Below, in pieces: positions 7,535 through 11,003 of a DNA stretch of 11,003 nt. The position numbers were made by a program, and so were the translations under genes. Within the stretch, counting starts at the first letter, position 1, and every line of letters starts with the position of its first letter. The notes below the pieces were generated by a model. That model saw only the letters and a program-made list of their open reading frames with translations, ran no database searches and was not told where the DNA came from. Origin of the DNA: an uncultured Oscillibacter sp. (GTDB taxonomy: Bacteria > Bacillota > Clostridia > Oscillospirales > Oscillospiraceae); contig CABUDN010000082.1 in the NCBI GenBank assembly GCA_902490355.1, positions 1 to 11,003 of the forward strand, written 5' to 3'.

Positions 7535-8123
7535 AGCTGCCGTCCCTGGGCCGCACGCAGGACTCGATGATATCGGCAATCATCTCCACCTCATCGGCAC
7601 AGTCCTTCTGCAGCCACTCCTTGACAATCGCGATGATGCCCTCCACATAGTAGGCCATGTAATAGGGCCAATGGGCAGTTGGAATCTCAAACCGTTCCAG
7701 AACGGGGCCGAGGATATGCTGCTTTAGTTCCCCATATCGTACATGGGCCTGCATGCTGCTTGGGTTCCGAAATGCCGCCCGATAGACCTTTTTGTTATCC
7801 CGGATGAAGCAGAGATAGGGCAGCAGATATTCCCGGGTGACCAGCACCAGGTCTTCCCGCTCCCGGCTGCCCATATTCCCCAGAACCTCCTCCCCTTCCC
7901 GGGGGAAATAGGAACGGAATCTCTGGTCAATCATCTCCAACGTCTCGTTGACCAGGTCGGCAACGGTCTCATAGTGCAGGTAAAAGGTAGATCGGTTCAC
8001 GCCGGCCTGGCGGCAGATCTCTTTCACTGTGATATACTCCAGGTCCTTCTCCTCCAGCAGGGCCAGGAGCGCCTCATCCATCCGCAGGGCGGTGTTGAAA
8101 TATTTGCTTTCAGATTTGTTCAT
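7524..8123 (-). CDS. TetR/AcrR-family transcriptional regulator
   Basis: A 199-residue one-component repressor. The N-terminal TetR helix-turn-helix spans about 30-60 (ITVKEICRQAGVNRSTFYLHY), a very typical sequence. The C-terminal half (about 75-195), with YYMAYYVEGIIAIVKEWLQ, resembles the DhaS-like TetR_C_7 group common in Firmicutes. The ligand is not predictable. AGGAGG precedes the ATG at 8121-8123. It lies 20 bases after the small membrane protein gene and overlaps the next membrane protein gene, so it probably represses its own three-gene operon. Confidence 0.95.
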   Translation of the reverse strand: MNKSESKYFNTALRMDEALLALLEEKDLEYITVKEICRQAGVNRSTFYLHYETVADLVNETLEMIDQRFRSYFPREGEEVLGNMGSREREDLVLVTREYLLPYLCFIRDNKKVYRAAFRNPSSMQAHVRYGELKQHILGPVLERFEIPTAHWPYYMAYYVEGIIAIVKEWLQKDCADEVEMIADIIESCVRPRDGSYEK

Positions 8124-8143
8124 CTCCCGCCCTCCTCTCGTCT

Positions 8144-8503
8144 TTATTCTGCCGATTCACTGATTTCCCGGGCCAGCTGCATAATCTCAAAGGCATACTT
8201 TTCCTTACCGGACCGCAGGAGCTTTTTGTAGATGGGATAGTTCAGGCCCACGCCCACGATGCCCAGAATCCCCAGAAGGATTCCGGCTCCCGTCATCAGG
8301 ACGCCGCCTCCTCCAATCACCTGCATGGAAAGGCACATCCCCAGACCAAGGACCAGGGTCATCAGGACGCCGAAGCTGTAAGCAAAGATGTTGGCCGGGC
8401 CCTTCGCTTTCCGGTCCAGCTTTCTTAGGGCAACAACCTTGGAGGTATCCTTGGGGGCGTACTCGTTGGCAATGGCTTCCGCAAAAATTTTATCTGTGTT
8501 CAT
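8144..8503 (-). CDS. Small two-helix membrane protein, conserved in Firmicutes
   Basis: A 119-residue protein with a charged N-terminal region (1-38), two membrane helices (about 39-62 and 66-90) separated by a Gly-rich turn, and a charged C-terminal helix (93-119). The opening MNTDKIFAEAIANEYAPKD and the following LRKLDRKAK are features I associate with a widespread Firmicutes family. Some database records may carry enzyme names for it; no cofactor motif supports an enzyme here. The ATG at 8501-8503 follows AGAGGAG at good spacing. It is the first gene of the TetR operon, so it is likely under TetR control. Confidence 0.85.
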   Translation of the reverse strand: MNTDKIFAEAIANEYAPKDTSKVVALRKLDRKAKGPANIFAYSFGVLMTLVLGLGMCLSMQVIGGGGVLMTGAGILLGILGIVGVGLNYPIYKKLLRSGKEKYAFEIMQLAREISESAE

Positions 8504-8553
8504 GGTGAAATACTCCTCTTATGATGATCGTCTGATTGGTTTTCTGCAGCTGC

Positions 8554-8589
8554 TGATCTGATCATAGAGGAGATGCGCTGAAAAGAGAA
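8554..8589 (-). promoter_or_regulatory. Likely promoter of the TetR operon with a palindrome on the -10
   Basis: Minus-strand TATGAT (8561-8566) with a weak TTCTCT -35 (8584-8589) at 17 bases. An 11-base perfect palindrome, TGATCTGATCA (8554-8564), overlaps the -10 and could be a repressor operator. It is shorter than most TetR sites, so the assignment is tentative. The rest of 8504-8690 shows no gene and no clear terminator for the DUF3788 gene. Confidence 0.4.
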
Positions 8590-8690
8590 CAACACGGTTC
8601 GCCCTTTGTGCCGATTTCAGCCAATGATGGATTTTAACCCGAACGGAGAGAGCCGCATTCCCGACTTCTTCCCCTCCCGGATGCCCCGCT

Positions 8691-9104
8691 TCATTTCCGG
8701 TTTGGCTTCCGTTTGATGGCCAGAAGTCTGATGAAATCCGGAAACAACGAGGTATCTACCGGCTGAAACATCAGCCATTTCCCATCATGGTAAGTCGGCG
8801 TTTCGTCATAAATTCTTTGAATTTCCCCCGAGTAATGTTCCCTGTCGTTTTCGAATTTTAAGCGCTCATCCCTGCCTAAGATGACCAGAAACCCGATACA
8901 GCGTTCTCTCGCATACAGCGCACACAGGGTTTTGCCGCCGCGTCGGTATTTGTACTCATAGGTCCACGCTTTTCCGCCGCTGCCCCACAGATGCTCCATA
9001 TCATATGTCTTGTCAATCAAGGCACATAATTGCGTCCAGACCTCATGCAAGGGGTTCCCCACCAAAGTTGTCAATTGTTCTGCGCTCGGTACCATATCAG
9101 GCAC
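8691..9104 (-). CDS. DUF3788 family protein
   Basis: A 137-residue soluble protein matching the DUF3788 pattern. It has an aromatic central part (TYEYKYRRGGKTLCALY), a strand CIGFLVILG, and the end HDGKWLMFQ followed by FIRLLAIKRKP, where the GKWL and IKRKP motifs are most characteristic. The biochemical function is unknown. I place the start at GTG 9102-9104 because GGAGGAGG (9113-9120) lies exactly 8 bases upstream. A TTG at 9125 would put that motif inside the gene, and an ATG at 9093-9095 is too far from it. No operon partner is evident; the AraC gene upstream ends 155 bases away. Confidence 0.8.
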   Translation of the reverse strand: MPDMVPSAEQLTTLVGNPLHEVWTQLCALIDKTYDMEHLWGSGGKAWTYEYKYRRGGKTLCALYARERCIGFLVILGRDERLKFENDREHYSGEIQRIYDETPTYHDGKWLMFQPVDTSLFPDFIRLLAIKRKPNRK

Positions 9105-9112
9105 AACAGCCG

Positions 9113-9120
9113 CCTCCTCC
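9113..9120 (-). promoter_or_regulatory. Ribosome binding site deciding the DUF3788 start
   Basis: GGAGGAGG on the minus strand, 8 bases before GTG 9102-9104, supporting that non-ATG start. Confidence 0.65.
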
Positions 9121-9189
9121 GTCAATCAAAATGGTCGTGTGGTCCTGCATTTGGGCAGATGTCTTTTTTATCGGATTTTGCTTGCAGCG

Positions 9190-9204
9190 GGGCGGCTGCC
9201 GCCC
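9190..9204. repeat. GC-rich palindrome between the AraC and DUF3788 genes
   Basis: GGGCGGC and GCCGCCC flank a single central base. It would fold as a short hairpin, but no T run follows on either strand, so I do not call it an intrinsic terminator. The remaining bases of 9121-9259 show no gene or recognisable promoter. Confidence 0.4.
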
Positions 9205-9259
9205 AAGGCTCTCGTCCTCCTGATCCTATCAAATCATCTTGCCAAGGGGGGAATGCGCC

Positions 9260-10117
9260 TTACTTCTTTTCCACCGGGATCCAAACCTCGCAGTAGTAGT
9301 CCTGGTCCTGCGTGCCGCTTTCAAACTTGCTGGCATCGCTGTACAGCTCCACATTGATGCCGGCGGCGATCTTGTAGTCCGGGTTTGTGGGCAGCCATTG
9401 GGAAAAAATCTGCTGATTCAGGCCCTGGAGCGCCTGGGGCATCCGGCCGGTGCAGGGAAATACCGCCCAGGTATGAGCCGGGATAGTGCGGGTGGTGAAA
9501 CCATCGGGAACCTCCCTGGCGGGATCATAGTTGTCGGCGATGAGATATTCAAACTCATTGCCACCCATGCTCTCGTCCAGATTGATGCCGTACATGCCGC
9601 ACACCACCTTGCCGCCGCCTGTGCCGAAATGCTCCGCCCAGAACTTAGGGACCTGGGACACGGCATCCTCATACTTGAAGGTCTTTGCTCGGCAGAGCAC
9701 CGTAAACGCCTCTTTTTTCATAATCTTGCAATCCATATTTTGACCACCTTCCAATGTCACTTTGATCCGAAGCGGAGCAAAGGAACGGACCGCGCCTCCG
9801 CTTTTTCGCAGTGCGGCAGGTGTGAGGCCATGGAAGCGGGCAAAGGCCTTGGTGAAGCTGTCCGGCGAGTCGTAGCCGAACTCCAGCGCAATATCGATGA
9901 TCTTCCGGTCCGTCGTGAGGACCTCCAGCCCGGCGGCGGAGAGCCGGCGCTGGCGGATGTAGTCACCCACCGTCATGCCGCACAGCATGGCAAAGCCCTT
10001 TTGAAAGTAAAAGGGAGACAGGGACGCCTGCTGCGCGATTTCCCGGATGGTCAGCTCCTCCCGGAGATGCTCCTCGATATACTGGATCGCCTGATGAATG
10101 CTGCTTACCCAATCCAT
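9260..10117 (-). CDS. AraC-family regulator with GyrI-like effector-binding domain
   Basis: A 285-residue Rob-like regulator. The N-terminal DNA-binding domain has two helix-turn-helices (LTIREIAQQASLSPFYFQK at about 22-40 and IIDIALEFGYDSPDSFTKAF at about 73-92, the AraC signature). After a linker, residues about 128-285 form a GyrI-like (AraC_E_bind) ligand domain, ending in DYYCEVWIPV, with the acidic residue usual for binding cationic hydrophobic compounds. Such proteins typically activate drug-response genes. The ATG at 10115-10117 has only a weak ribosome site, GGAGG being about 20 bases away. An in-frame TGA two codons upstream excludes an upstream start. No clear target gene is adjacent. 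Confidence 0.93.
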   Translation of the reverse strand: MDWVSSIHQAIQYIEEHLREELTIREIAQQASLSPFYFQKGFAMLCGMTVGDYIRQRRLSAAGLEVLTTDRKIIDIALEFGYDSPDSFTKAFARFHGLTPAALRKSGGAVRSFAPLRIKVTLEGGQNMDCKIMKKEAFTVLCRAKTFKYEDAVSQVPKFWAEHFGTGGGKVVCGMYGINLDESMGGNEFEYLIADNYDPAREVPDGFTTRTIPAHTWAVFPCTGRMPQALQGLNQQIFSQWLPTNPDYKIAAGINVELYSDASKFESGTQDQDYYCEVWIPVEKK

Positions 10118-10203
10118 TGGTCACACCGTTCTTCTGTCCTCCAGCATACCGAATCTCCGGGGCCCCTGCCCGATTTTCCGTGCTCATATTTGTCCGGCGG
10201 CGT

Positions 10204-10251
10204 TTATAGCGCGCAGTCCTTGGGACCGTCCTTTTTGCGAAAACGCTTCAT
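10204..10251 (-). CDS. Possible 15-codon ORF coupled to the XRE gene
   Basis: MKRFRKKDGPKDCAL begins at an ATG that overlaps the XRE stop codon (ATGA) and ends with TAA at 10204-10206. It is highly basic at the N-terminus. The ATGA overlap is a normal coupling arrangement, but 15 codons is within chance and no homology is claimed. It could equally be an eroded 3' tail of a longer XRE protein. Confidence 0.2.
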   Translation of the reverse strand: MKRFRKKDGPKDCAL

Positions 10252-10757
10252 GCTCTTTTCCGCGTCAAACAAACCCCAGCAATTGCCGCAATCAGGAACA
10301 CGGGAGCCAGTCTGACAAACAGCCACTCAAACGCGTGAAAAGCCGTACCTGCAACGGCAAGTTCCGGATCGCTGAAATCCCACCCCAGGTAAGAGCTGCT
10401 GACTGCGATCAAGATTGCGGAAACGATCACAATGCCCGCACATACTGCGATGAACAGCCAATGCAGGATTGCGTTTCGCATGGTCTTTCTCCGTGCAAGC
10501 TGCAAATTGAGGATCTCCAGCTTTCCGGAAAGCGCTTTGACCGCATCCGCTTCCGACTCCACCACCGTCTCTCCAAGCAGTGTGCTTACGGGTGTTTCAA
10601 GGGCTTCTGACAGAGCAATCAGCAAATCCGAATCCGGAACGGATAATCCGGTTTCCCATTTGGAGACGGTTTGCCGCACCACATTCAATTTCACAGCAAG
10701 ATCCTGTTGGGAAAGGCCCTTGGATTTGCGAACCGCTTTGATGTTTTCGTTTAACAT
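10248..10757 (-). CDS. XRE-family regulator with C-terminal membrane domain
   Basis: A 169-residue protein. The N-terminal HTH_3 domain (about 5-60) has the Cro/CI pattern LSQQDLAVKLNVVRQTVSKWE. A short coiled linker (about 65-95) leads to two membrane helices (about 96-119 and 144-165) with only a short Trp/acidic loop between them. Membrane-tethered XRE regulators of this plan are frequent in Clostridia, and their signals are mostly unknown. The ATG at 10755-10757 follows AAAGGAG. A good promoter with a dyad on its -35 lies upstream, suggesting autoregulation. Confidence 0.92.
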   Translation of the reverse strand: MLNENIKAVRKSKGLSQQDLAVKLNVVRQTVSKWETGLSVPDSDLLIALSEALETPVSTLLGETVVESEADAVKALSGKLEILNLQLARRKTMRNAILHWLFIAVCAGIVIVSAILIAVSSSYLGWDFSDPELAVAGTAFHAFEWLFVRLAPVFLIAAIAGVCLTRKRA

Positions 10758-10780
10758 ATGGGCTCACTCCTTTCGCTCAC

Positions 10781-10815
10781 ATTGTAGAAAGAATGGCCCG
10801 TTGCCGCAAGCAACG
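10781..10815 (-). promoter_or_regulatory. Promoter of the XRE gene with overlapping dyad
   Basis: Minus-strand TTGCGG (10804-10809) and TACAAT (10781-10786) with a 17-base spacer, ending 23 bases before the start codon. A perfect dyad, CGTTGC-N5-GCAACG (10799-10815), covers the -35 and is a candidate operator. The dyad could alternatively be a weak terminator of the upstream gene, but no T run follows it. Confidence 0.55.
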
Positions 10816-10829
10816 CAGATTGACACGGC

Positions 10830-11003
10830 CTATTTCAGCAATTCCTTCCGCAAATCGTCCAGATACCGTTTCTGCTGCCGCTTCAGATAACCCGGGACAA
10901 AGAGGCGCATCCACCAGTGCTTGGCGTTAACGGTTTCGGTGCAGGTCAACTGAGTTCCACCCTCCGCTGTCTCAAAGATGCCCTCCCAGAAGCCGGACAT
11001 GTT
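10830..11003 (-). CDS. SRPBCC (START/Bet v1-like) protein, C-terminal fragment
   Basis: The last 57 codons of a gene running off the right edge, ending with TAG at 10830-10832. The visible part reads FWEGIFET, then TQLTCTETVNAKHWWMRLF, then a C-terminal amphipathic helix GYLKRQQKRYLDDLRKELLK. A strand pair followed by a long C-terminal helix is the end of the SRPBCC ligand-binding fold, and the T..TET.....W motif is common in that group. The start and ligand cannot be seen. It is not broken inside the window; truncation is only by the edge. Confidence 0.75.
   Translation of the reverse strand, partial: NMSGFWEGIFETAEGGTQLTCTETVNAKHWWMRLFVPGYLKRQQKRYLDDLRKELLK

Noticed and set aside
9097..9150. 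17-codon peptide frame ending in a Gly4-Cys2-Ala tail upstream of DUF3788
   Set aside because: The Gly run is simply the DUF3788 ribosome site GGAGGAGG read in another frame. It has no ribosome site of its own and no partner gene for a peptide product.
9190..9204. Terminator for the AraC gene
   Set aside because: The palindrome is strong, but no T run follows on the minus strand (the next bases are GC-rich, then A-rich), so it does not meet the pattern.
9239..10315. Long plus-strand open frame (358 codons) opposite the AraC gene
   Set aside because: The minus strand carries an intact AraC-GyrI protein over the same bases. The plus frame shows no recognisable motif and crosses two minus-strand genes.

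Overview
The window reads as chromosome from a GC-rich, low-synteny Clostridia-type Firmicute, plausibly an Oscillospiraceae gut anaerobe such as the Flavonifractor/Oscillibacter group. This is inferred from strong GGAGG ribosome sites, GTG starts, FtsX-type ABC exporters, a histidine kinase with an HQxKTP H-box and a density of small one-component regulators. No rRNA, tRNA, CRISPR array, transposase or phage gene is visible, and no stretch over 300 bases lacks a gene.

Block 1 (17-5918, all minus strand) is the most interesting part. It is a five-gene run: OmpR-family response regulator (5180-5863), sensorless histidine kinase (4281-5183, 4-base ATGA overlap), class I SAM-dependent methyltransferase (3522-4253), ABC ATPase (2738-3406) and an 884-residue double-FtsX permease (70-2724). 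A strong intrinsic terminator closes it (17-56). An extended -10 promoter (TGGTATAAT) precedes the regulator. Between methyltransferase and ATPase lies a terminator-shaped RNA hairpin (3426-3459) placed so close to the ATPase ribosome site that transcripts entering the transporter genes must read through it. Upstream segments can pair alternatively with it, and a short ORF runs through it. I read this as a candidate attenuator controlling the transporter separately from the two-component system.

Block 2 (5949-6652, plus strand) is a divergently transcribed chloramphenicol-acetyltransferase-like gene with its own good promoter. It shares a roughly 35-base promoter-to-promoter region with the response regulator. 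An 18-bp hairpin (6786-6836) separates it from the convergent next block.

Block 3 (6836-8503, minus) is a compact three-gene operon: a 119-residue two-helix membrane protein, a TetR regulator, and a six-helix membrane protein of unknown function that overlaps the regulator by 11 bases. A small palindrome overlaps its likely -10 element.

Block 4 (8691-11003, minus) holds single genes: a DUF3788 protein, an AraC/Rob-type regulator with a GyrI-like ligand domain, an XRE regulator with a membrane-embedded C-terminus, and the 3' end of an SRPBCC-fold protein cut by the window edge.

Taken together this looks like an envelope-stress or drug-response neighbourhood: four sensor or regulator modules of different families (two-component, TetR, AraC-GyrI, XRE) beside an exporter, a methyltransferase and an acetyltransferase. 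The individual functions are family-level assignments. The substrates are unknown.
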